Source: Lacisediminihabitans profunda
GTDB lineage: Bacteria; Actinomycetota; Actinomycetes; Actinomycetales; Microbacteriaceae
Direction: 5' to 3'
NCBI RefSeq assembly: GCF_008040105.1
Contig: NZ_VRMG01000011.1
Span: 62,001 to 126,000, forward strand
DNA length: 64,000 nucleotides
A program made the translations under genes and the position numbers. The notes under the pieces are model-generated. The model ran no database searches. It was not told where the DNA came from and saw only the letters and a program-made list of their open reading frames with translations. The first letter of the stretch is position 1. Every line of letters begins with the position of its first letter. Below, one piece after another: positions 53,394 to 61,684 of the stretch.

Positions 53394-54476
53394 ATGACAC
53401 ACACCTCGATGGCGTCTGACCTGCAGGACATCCATTCGCGATTCACCGCCAAGGACAAGCTCGACGGCAGCCACGTTCTGATCACGGGAGCGGGTGGCTT
53501 TCTCGGCTACTACCTCGTGCACTACCTGGTGGACTATGCGGACCGACTCGGGCTGAGGAGCGTCATCGCCGTCGATCCCGCCGCCGCCAACGACACGCAC
53601 TGGCTCGCGGCGCTGGCTCGGGAGTCCGAGAGCCTGACCGTGGTCGCCGCGAGTGTCAACGACCTCGATCTCGGATCGGTGGTGCCCGACGGTGAGCCGC
53701 TCTTCATCGTGCACGCGGCCTCCATCGCCTCGCCCACGTTCTATCGCCAGTTCCCGATCGAGACGATCGACGCCAATATCTGGGGACTCCGACGGATGCT
53801 GGATGCGAGTCGCGAGATGAATCTCAAGGGATTCCTCTTCTTCTCGAGCAGCGAAATCTACGGCGACCCGGTGCCCGAAGCCATCCCGACCAACGAGGAG
53901 TACCTGGGCAACGTCTCGTGCACCGGGCCGAGGGCCTGCTACGACGAGTCCAAGCGCTTCGGCGAGACCATCGCCTGGGTCTACGCGCAGCAATTCGGCA
54001 TGCCGATCACCATCGCCCGGCCGTTCAACAACTACGGCCCCGGCATGAGCCCGGCCGACAAGAGGCTCCCGGCGGACCTGGCCAGCCGCGTGCTTGCCGG
54101 GGACGACATCGAGATCTTCTCGTCGGGCGCGCCGACGCGCACCTTCTGCTACGTCTCGGATGCGGTGGTCGGTTACCTGCAGTGCCTCACCTACGGCAAA
54201 TACGACTACTTCAACATCGGCAACGACACCCCGGAACTCTCGGTTCTCGAATTCGCGGAGATCTTCCGCAGCGCAGCCGCAGACGTGCTCGGGTATACCG
54301 GCGCCGTGGTGATGGCGTCGAACGATGACCCGGAGTACCTGACCCATAATCCTCAGCGACGCTGCCCGGACCTGACGAAGGCCAAGTCCCTGCTCGGCTA
54401 CACGACCACGGTCGATGTGGAGAGCGGCGTGCGACGCTACCTCGAGTACCTGAAGGAAACGGCGGTCTTCGCGTGA
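53394..54476 (+). CDS. NAD-dependent sugar epimerase/dehydratase (extended SDR)
   Basis: 360 residues from ATG 53394 (GAGAG upstream). GAGGFLGYYLV binds NAD; FFSSSEIYG and YDESKRFGE supply Ser, Tyr and Lys; ARPFNNYGPGM and NPQRRCPDLTKAKSLLGY resemble UDP-glucuronate decarboxylase-like SDRs. Its exact substrate is not set. Position behind RfbF makes a CDP-sugar or a uronic acid-derived sugar plausible. It overlaps the dehydrogenase gene by four bases. Confidence 0.8.
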   Translation: MTHTSMASDLQDIHSRFTAKDKLDGSHVLITGAGGFLGYYLVHYLVDYADRLGLRSVIAVDPAAANDTHWLAALARESESLTVVAASVNDLDLGSVVPDGEPLFIVHAASIASPTFYRQFPIETIDANIWGLRRMLDASREMNLKGFLFFSSSEIYGDPVPEAIPTNEEYLGNVSCTGPRACYDESKRFGETIAWVYAQQFGMPITIARPFNNYGPGMSPADKRLPADLASRVLAGDDIEIFSSGAPTRTFCYVSDAVVGYLQCLTYGKYDYFNIGNDTPELSVLEFAEIFRSAAADVLGYTGAVVMASNDDPEYLTHNPQRRCPDLTKAKSLLGYTTTVDVESGVRRYLEYLKETAVFA

Positions 54477-55801
54477 AGGTCGCCATCATCGGCACCGGCT
54501 ACGTCGGGCTGGTCACCGGGGTCGGTCTGGCCAGCGTCGGACACTCGGTCACCTGCCTGGACATGCGGGAGAGCGTCGTCGAATCGCTGACCGCCGGCAT
54601 CCCGCCCATCTTCGAGCAGGGCCTGGAGGAACTCCTGGCCCAGCTGCTCGAATCCGGTTCGATCTCGTTCTCGCTGCCCGACGTCGACCGGCTCGCCGAG
54701 GCCGACATCATCATGATTGCGGTGGGAACACCGTCCAGGGACGGCGACATCGACCTCAGCCAGATTCGGAGCGCTGCCGAGCTGGCCGGCCGCGCCGTGG
54801 CGGCCGCGGATCATCCCATCGCCGTGGTCGTGAAGAGCACGGTGGTGCCCGGCACGACCAAGGGGCTGGTTCTCGACACCATCGCCGCCTCGGGGGCCGA
54901 TCGAGAATCGTTCGGAATCGGGATGAACCCCGAGTTCCTGAGGGAGGGCAGCGCGCTCGTCGACTTCAACAGTCCCGACCGCATCGTCATCGGCTTCGAG
55001 GACGATCTCGCCCGCGACCGACTGCGCGAACTGTACGCCGATTTTTCCTGCCCGAAGCTCGAGGTGAACACTCAGACCGCGGAACTCACGAAGTACGCGA
55101 ACAACCTGTACCTCGCGCTCCAGATTTCCGCGGCGAACGAGATCGCCAACGTCGCGGCGCGAGTCGGCGGAATCGATCCGCTCGACGTCGTCGAGGGCGT
55201 GCTCAGCGACCATCGCTGGAGCGGCGGCGATGGCGTCGCCGGCGCGCATCCGATCGCCAAGTACCTGATTCCCGGTCCCGGCTTCGGCGGCAGCTGCTTC
55301 CCCAAGGATGTGGAGGCTTTCCGCGAGTTCGGATTGACGCTCGAGCTCCCGATGCAGATGTCCTCTGCCATCCTCGAGGTGAACGGCGCCCAGCCCGGAT
55401 TCAGTCTGGACTCGATGACCGAGGGTTTGCCGCCCCTCGACGGGAAGCGTGTGCTCGTGCTCGGCCTCTCCTTCAAGCCCCAGACCGACGACGTGCGGGA
55501 GACACCCGCCCTCGGCATGATCCGGGCGCTCAGGGCAGCCGGGGCCACCACCCTGGCCCACGATCCACTCGCCATGGACGCCTACGCGAGAATCGATGGC
55601 GGCGAAGTCGAGTTCGTGGTCGATTGGCGGGCAACGGTTGCCACGGTCGACGCGGTGCTCGTGGTGACCCCGTGGGCCGACTACCGCGGGATCGGCGACC
55701 TGCTCTCGGGCGACCAGGTGCTGCTCGATCCGCGGCGATCCGTCGACCCGGCTGGCCTGGCTGCCGGCGTCGTCTACCGATCCATCGGGGTGAAGAAGTG
55801 A
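54473..55801 (+). CDS. UDP-glucose/GDP-mannose dehydrogenase family protein
   Basis: 442 residues from GTG 54473, overlapping the upstream stop. GTGYVGLVTGVGLA (NAD), KSTVVPGTTK, NPEFLREGSALVDFNSPDRIVIG, the catalytic cysteine in PGFGGSCFPKDVEAF (about residue 268) and FKPQTDDVRETPAL are present. These enzymes oxidise a sugar nucleotide to a uronic acid. It differs from the second copy at 62991 and lies inside the nucleotide-sugar operon. Confidence 0.9.
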   Translation: MKVAIIGTGYVGLVTGVGLASVGHSVTCLDMRESVVESLTAGIPPIFEQGLEELLAQLLESGSISFSLPDVDRLAEADIIMIAVGTPSRDGDIDLSQIRSAAELAGRAVAAADHPIAVVVKSTVVPGTTKGLVLDTIAASGADRESFGIGMNPEFLREGSALVDFNSPDRIVIGFEDDLARDRLRELYADFSCPKLEVNTQTAELTKYANNLYLALQISAANEIANVAARVGGIDPLDVVEGVLSDHRWSGGDGVAGAHPIAKYLIPGPGFGGSCFPKDVEAFREFGLTLELPMQMSSAILEVNGAQPGFSLDSMTEGLPPLDGKRVLVLGLSFKPQTDDVRETPALGMIRALRAAGATTLAHDPLAMDAYARIDGGEVEFVVDWRATVATVDAVLVVTPWADYRGIGDLLSGDQVLLDPRRSVDPAGLAAGVVYRSIGVKK

Positions 55802-56349
55802 CCGTCGTCGAGAAGACACCGATCGAGGGTTGCTTCACGCTTGATTTTCCTCGGATGGAAGACGAGCGGGGATGGTTCCAGCGCGGGTTCAGCTCGGCGG
55901 AGCTCGAGGCGGCCGGCGTGTCGTTCGAGATGAGCCAGGCGAACGTCGCGTTCACCCGACTCGCCGGAACGACGCGCGGGATGCATTACCAGCGCGCGCC
56001 GCACGGCGAACAGAAGCTCCTGAGGTGCGTCGCGGGGGCCGTCTTCGACGTCGTCGTCGACCTGCGGGAAGACAGCCCGACGTACCTGAGCTGGTTCGGG
56101 GTTGAGCTGAGCGAGGAGAACGGCCTGGCGATCCTGGTGCCCCGCGGGTGCGCCCATGGCTACATGGCGGTTCGGGACAACTCCCAGGTGGTCTACTTCG
56201 CCGACCAGAACTATGAGCCGTCGGCCGAGGGTGTGCTGGCCGCCGCGAACGTGCACGTGGGGGTGGCCTGGCCGATCCCGATCGCGCACCAGAGCGCCAA
56301 GGATGCCGCGGTGGACCCCGCCGAACTTCCGTCCCCCTCGGGATACTGA
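55798..56349 (+). CDS. dTDP-4-dehydrorhamnose 3,5-epimerase-like cupin
   Basis: 183 residues from GTG 55798, overlapping the preceding stop by four bases. RmlC fold: DERGWFQRGFSSAELEAAG, RGMHYQRAPHGEQKLLRCVAGAVFDVVVDLRED with the catalytic His in RGMHYQ, and ILVPRGCAHGYMAVRDNSQVVYF. The substrate may be a 4-keto sugar of CDP or UDP type rather than dTDP. Whether it is an epimerase or a ketoisomerase is open. Confidence 0.85.
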   Translation: MTVVEKTPIEGCFTLDFPRMEDERGWFQRGFSSAELEAAGVSFEMSQANVAFTRLAGTTRGMHYQRAPHGEQKLLRCVAGAVFDVVVDLREDSPTYLSWFGVELSEENGLAILVPRGCAHGYMAVRDNSQVVYFADQNYEPSAEGVLAAANVHVGVAWPIPIAHQSAKDAAVDPAELPSPSGY

Positions 56350-56353
56350 CTCC

Positions 56354-57268
56354 GTGCGCATTCTCTTGACGGGGGCCTCATCCTTCACGGGGTCCGTCCT
56401 CGCGAACGGCCTGGTGGCGGCCGGCCACGAGGTACACGCGGCACTGCGCGGCCCGGATGGCGGGTACGACGGAGTCCGGGGAAACCGGGTCGCCTCGCTC
56501 TCCACGAAGGTCACGGCCCACTTCGGGGTGTCCCACGCGACGGGGAGCCTCGCGAGACTGATCGCCGAGGTGCGACCTCACGCGCTCCTCGTGCACGCGC
56601 ATCCGATGGACGGCTTCAAGAATGCCGACTACCCGTTGCTCGCGGCGGTCGGGGAGATGTCCGATCGGATTCCGGAGCAGATGGATGCGCTTGTGGACGG
56701 CGGCGGCACGCACGTGGTGTACTCCGGCAGCTACTACGAACCGTCGTCCGGCCTCGGAACGTTCCGGCACGCGGCGGTGTCGCCGTACGGTCTCTCCAAG
56801 GCGATGGTCTACGAACTCTTCCGGCTCCATGCCGAGCAGCGCGGGCTGGGAATGCGCAAGTTCGTGATTCCGAACCCGTTCGGCCCGGGTGAGGACGGCC
56901 GGTTCGGCAACTACCTGGCACGGGTCTGGGCGGAGGGCGACGTGCCCGTCATCCAGACTCCGAACTACGTTCGCGACAACATCCCCGTGCAGGAATTGGT
57001 CGCGCGCTACGTTCGATACGTCGCCCACCTCGACGTCGCGCCGCCGGAACTCCGGCCGAGCGGCTACATCGAAACGCAGGGCGAGTTCGCCCGTCGAATG
57101 GCTCGCGAGATCGGCGCCAGGCTCGGGCGCCGGCTCGACGTCGACCAGCGCGAAGACGCGCCGCATCCCGAACCGCTGGTCATCGCGAACGACGGAAGTC
57201 GCTCGGCCGAGTTCGGCGAACTCGAGTCCGCGTACTGGGACGCCTATGCCGAGGGCTTCTTCTCCTGA
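56354..57268 (+). CDS. NAD(P)-dependent SDR sugar epimerase/reductase
   Basis: 304 residues from GTG 56354. RILLTGASSFTGSVLANGLVAAGHEV at the N terminus binds NAD(P); SGSYYEPSSG and YGLSKAMVYELFR carry Ser and Tyr-Lys; KFVIPNPFGPGEDGRFGNYL is a substrate loop. A reductase or epimerase in the last step of a deoxysugar pathway is the likely role. It ends the rfbF operon and converges on manA. Confidence 0.8.
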   Translation: MRILLTGASSFTGSVLANGLVAAGHEVHAALRGPDGGYDGVRGNRVASLSTKVTAHFGVSHATGSLARLIAEVRPHALLVHAHPMDGFKNADYPLLAAVGEMSDRIPEQMDALVDGGGTHVVYSGSYYEPSSGLGTFRHAAVSPYGLSKAMVYELFRLHAEQRGLGMRKFVIPNPFGPGEDGRFGNYLARVWAEGDVPVIQTPNYVRDNIPVQELVARYVRYVAHLDVAPPELRPSGYIETQGEFARRMAREIGARLGRRLDVDQREDAPHPEPLVIANDGSRSAEFGELESAYWDAYAEGFFS

Positions 57269-57290
57269 CCGACCGTCGGGAGGGGCGGCC

Positions 57291-58469
57291 CTACGACCCC
57301 GTGGTGGCCAGGAACACCGTTCCACCGCCGGAGAGGTGCAGCGAGCCCTCGTCGGGCGTCACGTAGGCCGCGGAGCCGCGCGCGAGGGCACTCGACGAGG
57401 AGGCTCCGGTGATGGTCACCGCACCCGAGGTGCAGAGGGCGATCGCCGGGCCGGTGATGGCGACCGTCGCATCCGCGTCCACCCGGTAGAGCACGAAGTC
57501 CGGCACTCGAGGCCGGAACACCGAGACGCCGGGCGCGGGGGTCTCGGCCGTGAGATACGGCACGGGTACCGGGGTGAAGTCGAGCACGCCGAGCAACTCG
57601 GGCACGTCGATGTGCTTGGGCGTGAGCCCCCCGCGCAGCACGTTGTCCGAGGCGGCCATCAGTTCGACGCCGAGCCCGCCGAGGTAGGCGTGGATGTTTC
57701 CGGCCGGCAGGTAGAGCGCCTCCCCCGGGGTGAGCGTCACGTGGTTGAGCAGCAGGGAGATCACGATGCCGGGGTCGCCCGGGTACTCGGCGGCGAGCGC
57801 GCGCGCCACCGCGAGCTCGGGCACGGTGTCGGCGAGTGTGCTGACGAGGGCGACCAGGGTGGGCACGCCCGGTCCCCGGGTGATGAGCCATTCGAAGGTC
57901 TCGCGCAGCCCGGTCGACAGGGAGTCGAGCAGGTCCTCGATCGGCTGCGGCTGCGGGTCCTCGAGCGCGTCCGCCGCGGCGAGAAGGCCGGTGACGAGCT
58001 CCCGCACCTCCTTCAGCGGGCGGAATCCGCAGAGCGCGTCGAAGGTGGGGCTGAGCGCGAAGATCAATTCCGGCTTCGGATGCGCGTCCTTGTAGTTGCG
58101 GTGCGGGGCGTCGAGCGGCACCCCGAGCGCGTTCTCGCGCGCGAATCCGGCGGCCGCCTGCGACGGGGTGGGATGCGCCTGCAGCGACAGCGGGGACGCC
58201 GCGGCCAGGATCTTGAGCAGGAACGGCAGCCGGCCGGATGCCGCGAAGGGTCCGAGCGCGGTCTGCGGGTCGGCCGCGATCCAGGCCGCGAGATCGGTCG
58301 CGCCGCCGGTCTGCGTCGGGTCGAGGATCACGCTCGGCGAGCCGGGATGCGCGCCCAGCCACAGTTCGGCCTCCGGTTCGCCGGACGGCTCCCGTCCGAG
58401 AAGCTCGGCGATCGCCGTGGTCGACCCCCAGGCGTACGGTCGGGGCGTATTGGTGATGCCTACAAACAT
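57291..58469 (-). CDS. manA: Mannose-6-phosphate isomerase, class I
   Basis: 392 residues. Zinc ligands Gln and His in SLQAHPTPSQA, Glu in HPKPELIFAL and His in LPAGNIHAYL, plus YAWGSTTAI and LRGGLTPKHID are conserved. It interconverts fructose-6-P and mannose-6-P, upstream of phosphomannomutase at 40340. A GAAGGA precedes the ATG by 11 bases. Confidence 0.93.
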   Translation of the reverse strand: MFVGITNTPRPYAWGSTTAIAELLGREPSGEPEAELWLGAHPGSPSVILDPTQTGGATDLAAWIAADPQTALGPFAASGRLPFLLKILAAASPLSLQAHPTPSQAAAGFARENALGVPLDAPHRNYKDAHPKPELIFALSPTFDALCGFRPLKEVRELVTGLLAAADALEDPQPQPIEDLLDSLSTGLRETFEWLITRGPGVPTLVALVSTLADTVPELAVARALAAEYPGDPGIVISLLLNHVTLTPGEALYLPAGNIHAYLGGLGVELMAASDNVLRGGLTPKHIDVPELLGVLDFTPVPVPYLTAETPAPGVSVFRPRVPDFVLYRVDADATVAITGPAIALCTSGAVTITGASSSSALARGSAAYVTPDEGSLHLSGGGTVFLATTGS

Positions 58470-58605
58470 CGGCGGTGTCCTTCAAGTCTCGGTTAGACAA
58501 AAGTACCAACCGCTTGGAGAACATGCAGCCACCCCGAATAGCCTCGAGGCGGGTCACGCACCACGACACCTCGACTCCCCCACACCCCAACGCACTGGAG
58601 CCTTC

Positions 58606-59829
58606 ATGACGTCTCTCCTCGAAACCAGCCAGCTGCCCGACGAGGCACTCCCGTTCCAGACTCTGCCGAGTGACTTCTACGGCTTCGAGAACGGCCTCAC
58701 CGACCGCGAGAAGCAACTGATCATGGAGCTGCGCACCTACCTCGAGGCCGAGGTGCGTCCCATCGTCAACGACCTGTGGGCGAAGGCGGAGTTCTTCCCG
58801 CGCAGCGTTGTGACCAGGCTCGCCGAGCTCGGCCTGTTCGGCCAGCCCTGGGAGGAGACCCGCCAATTCGAGAACTCGGCGGTGTTCCGCGGCTGGGTCG
58901 CCCTCGAGCTTGCTCGCGTCGACGCGAGCCTCGCCACCCTCGTCGGAATGCAGAACGGGCTCGTGATGGGCTCGATCGCCGTCGCCGGCTCCCCGGAGCA
59001 GCGCGCGGAGTGGCTGCCGCGGTTCGCCTCGGGCGAGCTGCTCGGGGCGTTCGCGCTCACCGAGCCGCTCTCCGGTTCGGATGCCGCCCAGGGCCTGCGC
59101 ACCGTCGCCCGGCGCGACGGCGACACCTGGGTGATCAACGGCGCCAAGCGCTGGATCGGCAACGGCTCGATCAGCGACGTCACGATCGTGTGGGCCAAGG
59201 ATGCCGACGACGGCCAGGTGAAGGGCTTCATCGTTCCGACCTCCACCCCCGGCTATGTCGGCACCCGCATCGAGAACAAGCAGGCTCTGCGCATCGTGCA
59301 GAACGCGGACATCACCCTCGACAACGTGGTGGTGCCGGAGGCGAACCGCCTGCAGGGCTCCCGGTCGTTCCGCGAGACCGCCGCCGTGCTGCGCCTCACC
59401 CGCGCCGAGGTCGCCTGGGCGGCCGTGGGCAACTCCGTCGGCGCCTACGAGGCGGCGGTGCAGTACGCCGGCGAGCGCACCCAGTTCGGCAAGCCGATCA
59501 GCAGCCACCAGCTCATCCAGGAGTTGCTCGCCAAGAGCCTCGGCAACATCACCTCGTCGATCGGCCTCGTCACCCGGGTCTCCCAGATGCTCGACGAGGG
59601 CACGCAGGGCGACGAGCACTCCGCCCTGGCCAAGGAGTTCACCACGAGCCGGATGCGGGAGACCGTGGCCTGGTGCCGCGAACTCTTCGGCGGCAACGGC
59701 ATCGTTCTCGACTACGACGTGATCCGCTACTTCGCGGATGCCGAGGCCATCTACTCCTACGAGGGCACCCGCGAGATGAACACCCTCATCGTCGGCCGCG
59801 CCATCACCGGTCGCGCCGCGTTCGTCTAG
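58606..59829 (+). CDS. Acyl-CoA dehydrogenase, glutaryl-CoA dehydrogenase-like
   Basis: 407 residues from ATG 58606 with GGAG five bases upstream. LGAFALTEPLSGSDAAQG and WVINGAKRWIGNGSISDVTIVWAK form the FAD-binding core; the C-terminal YSYEGTREMNTLIVGRAITG carries the catalytic glutamate in the glutaryl-CoA/isovaleryl class position. It is a flavoenzyme of acyl-CoA catabolism in the cytosol. Substrate specificity is not determined. Confidence 0.88.
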   Translation: MTSLLETSQLPDEALPFQTLPSDFYGFENGLTDREKQLIMELRTYLEAEVRPIVNDLWAKAEFFPRSVVTRLAELGLFGQPWEETRQFENSAVFRGWVALELARVDASLATLVGMQNGLVMGSIAVAGSPEQRAEWLPRFASGELLGAFALTEPLSGSDAAQGLRTVARRDGDTWVINGAKRWIGNGSISDVTIVWAKDADDGQVKGFIVPTSTPGYVGTRIENKQALRIVQNADITLDNVVVPEANRLQGSRSFRETAAVLRLTRAEVAWAAVGNSVGAYEAAVQYAGERTQFGKPISSHQLIQELLAKSLGNITSSIGLVTRVSQMLDEGTQGDEHSALAKEFTTSRMRETVAWCRELFGGNGIVLDYDVIRYFADAEAIYSYEGTREMNTLIVGRAITGRAAFV

Positions 59830-59875
59830 GTCCCGGTCGGCCGCCGAGGCCCCGGTCATCGGCACGCGGCGGTCG

Positions 59876-59887
59876 TACCATGGAGGC
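59876..59887 (+). promoter_or_regulatory. -10 box and leaderless start of the lipoprotein gene
   Basis: TACCAT (59876-59881) followed by six bases and GTG 59888; the intervening GGAGG is too close to the start codon to act as a ribosome site. Confidence 0.45.
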
Positions 59888-60322
59888 GTGAGGAAGCGAA
59901 TCGGATTCGCCTTTGCGGTGCTCGCGAGCGTCGCCCTCGCGGCATGCGCGCCGGTCGCCGGCGGCGGGCCCGCCGAGAGTCCAACGCCGAGCGGCGCCCC
60001 GTCCTCGCTCACCCCGCGGCCGCTCGACACCGGCCAGCTGCCACTCAATAGCCAGGACCCGGATGCCGCGACCGTCGACGGCTACAGCGCCCGGCAGGTC
60101 TGGGACCTCTGCGTCGCGACGCTGCGCCAGGCCTACCCGGGGCAGGGTCTCGATGAGAGGTTCGAGGCGTCCGCGATCACCGTCCTGGACTCCGCGACCG
60201 CGCCACACAACGCCAGGCTCCAGGTGACCGTGAAGCGGTCGAGCGAATCCCCTCCCCTGCGCTGCTTCGTGGCCGGCGCGGCGTCATCCCCCGCCGTGGT
60301 GGGCACCTCCAACTCCGGCTGA
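59888..60322 (+). CDS. Small lipoprotein
   Basis: 144 residues from GTG 59888. A basic start (MRKR), hydrophobic stretch and lipobox LAAC place the lipidated cysteine at about residue 20. A Pro/Ser-rich linker then leads to a soluble domain (YSARQVWDLCVATLRQAYPGQGLDERFEASAITVLDSATAPHNARLQVTVKRSS) with two cysteines that may pair. No known domain. Confidence 0.7.
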   Translation: MRKRIGFAFAVLASVALAACAPVAGGGPAESPTPSGAPSSLTPRPLDTGQLPLNSQDPDAATVDGYSARQVWDLCVATLRQAYPGQGLDERFEASAITVLDSATAPHNARLQVTVKRSSESPPLRCFVAGAASSPAVVGTSNSG

Positions 60323-60357
60323 CCGTCCGCCTCCGCTCCTCTTCAGCGGCGAGCGCC

Positions 60358-60370
60358 TAACCTGTTCCCT
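60358..60370 (+). promoter_or_regulatory. -10 box and leaderless start of the first O-antigen-ligase-like gene
   Basis: TAACCT (60358-60363), seven bases, ATG 60371. No ribosome site is visible. Confidence 0.45.
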
Positions 60371-61684
60371 ATGGAACAACTCGATAGTCGCGGATTCCGT
60401 CTCGGGTTCGCCGGCTTCGTGCTGTTCACCGGGCTCGCCGGTGACTTCTGGCGCAACTCCCTCTCCTGGTACGGCTACGGGGCGATCGTCGCGGTGATCG
60501 TGGCGATCTCGATCGTGCTCCTCGTGCGCAACCGAGCCAGACTCCGCCTCAGCGGTCTGCCGTACACGCTGCTCGCCTTCCTGCTGGTCACCACGGTCTC
60601 CATCGCCTGGTCGTTCTACCCGCTGTACAGCGCCCTCGGCGCGACCGTGCAGCTCGTGACCACGGCCGCCGCCGTCTCGATCGTGATCACCCTCAGCTGG
60701 ACGCAGCTGCTCACGGTTCTGGGCTGGGTCTTCCGCGCCGTCCTCGGTCTCTCGTTCCTGTTCGAGTTCGTCGTGTCGGCGTTCATCCGGCACCCGATCT
60801 ACCCCATCTGGATCGCCCCGGAGGCGCACCCGGCGGCGCTGCTCTACTGGTCTCGCAACCTGCTCTTCGTGAGCGGCAAGATCCAGGGCATCCTCGGCAA
60901 CTCGAGCCTGCTCGGCATGGCGGCCCTGCTCGGTCTCATCGTGTTCGCGATCCAGCTCGCCTCGCGCCGGGTGGGGCGCGGTTGGGGCTGGTTCTGGATC
61001 GGTGTGGCCGTGCTCACGATCGGCCTCACCCGATCCGCCACCATCTTCGTGGGAGTTCTCGTCGTGGCCGTCGTCGCCGTGGCGGCGCTCGTGGTTCGCC
61101 GGGCCAGGTCCCGCCGGCTCGCCTATGCGGGCGTGGGCGTCGGCGTGCTGGTGCTCGCGGCGGTGGGCTTCCTGCTGCGCAACCCGATCCTCGGTGTGCT
61201 CGGCAAGAGCGACACCCTCACCGGCCGGCAGGGCATCTGGGACAAGGTGATCGGACTGGCCACCGAACGACCAGCCTTCGGCTGGGGCTGGTTGAGCTAC
61301 TGGATTCCGTGGATTGCCCCCTTCAAGGGACTCATCAGGCGCGGCGGGGTCGCCGTCGCTCACGCGCACAACGCCTGGCTCGACGTGTGGCTGCAGGTGG
61401 GCATCGTAGGCCTCGTCGTGTTCGCCGCCCTCGTGCTCGCCACCCTGCTGCGCTCGTGGATCATGGCCACCGACGGCATCATCACCAAGCCGGGCGAACC
61501 GGGCCGGCTCACCTGGGTGGCTCTGCTGCCGATCCTCATGCTCGCGGCGCAGCTCGTGCAGAGCGTTGCCGAGAGCCGAATTCTGCTCGAGGGCGGCTGG
61601 ATGCTGCTGGTGATCTGGGCGGTCAAGACCAAGCTGACCCCGCTGGCCGCCGAGCCGTCGATCGCGGAACGCGAGACGACATGA
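60371..61684 (+). CDS. O-antigen ligase/polymerase-like membrane protein (first of two)
   Basis: 437 residues with 10-12 transmembrane helices. The large extracytoplasmic loop between late helices has LTGRQGIWDKVIGLATERPAFGWGW and AHAHNAWLDVWLQVGIVG, the (T/S)GRxxIW...GxGxG...HNxxLxxxxxxG signature of Wzy_C/WaaL family proteins. They join glycans to a lipid or peptide, or polymerise repeats. It overlaps the second ligase gene by four bases. Confidence 0.85.
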   Translation: MEQLDSRGFRLGFAGFVLFTGLAGDFWRNSLSWYGYGAIVAVIVAISIVLLVRNRARLRLSGLPYTLLAFLLVTTVSIAWSFYPLYSALGATVQLVTTAAAVSIVITLSWTQLLTVLGWVFRAVLGLSFLFEFVVSAFIRHPIYPIWIAPEAHPAALLYWSRNLLFVSGKIQGILGNSSLLGMAALLGLIVFAIQLASRRVGRGWGWFWIGVAVLTIGLTRSATIFVGVLVVAVVAVAALVVRRARSRRLAYAGVGVGVLVLAAVGFLLRNPILGVLGKSDTLTGRQGIWDKVIGLATERPAFGWGWLSYWIPWIAPFKGLIRRGGVAVAHAHNAWLDVWLQVGIVGLVVFAALVLATLLRSWIMATDGIITKPGEPGRLTWVALLPILMLAAQLVQSVAESRILLEGGWMLLVIWAVKTKLTPLAAEPSIAERETT

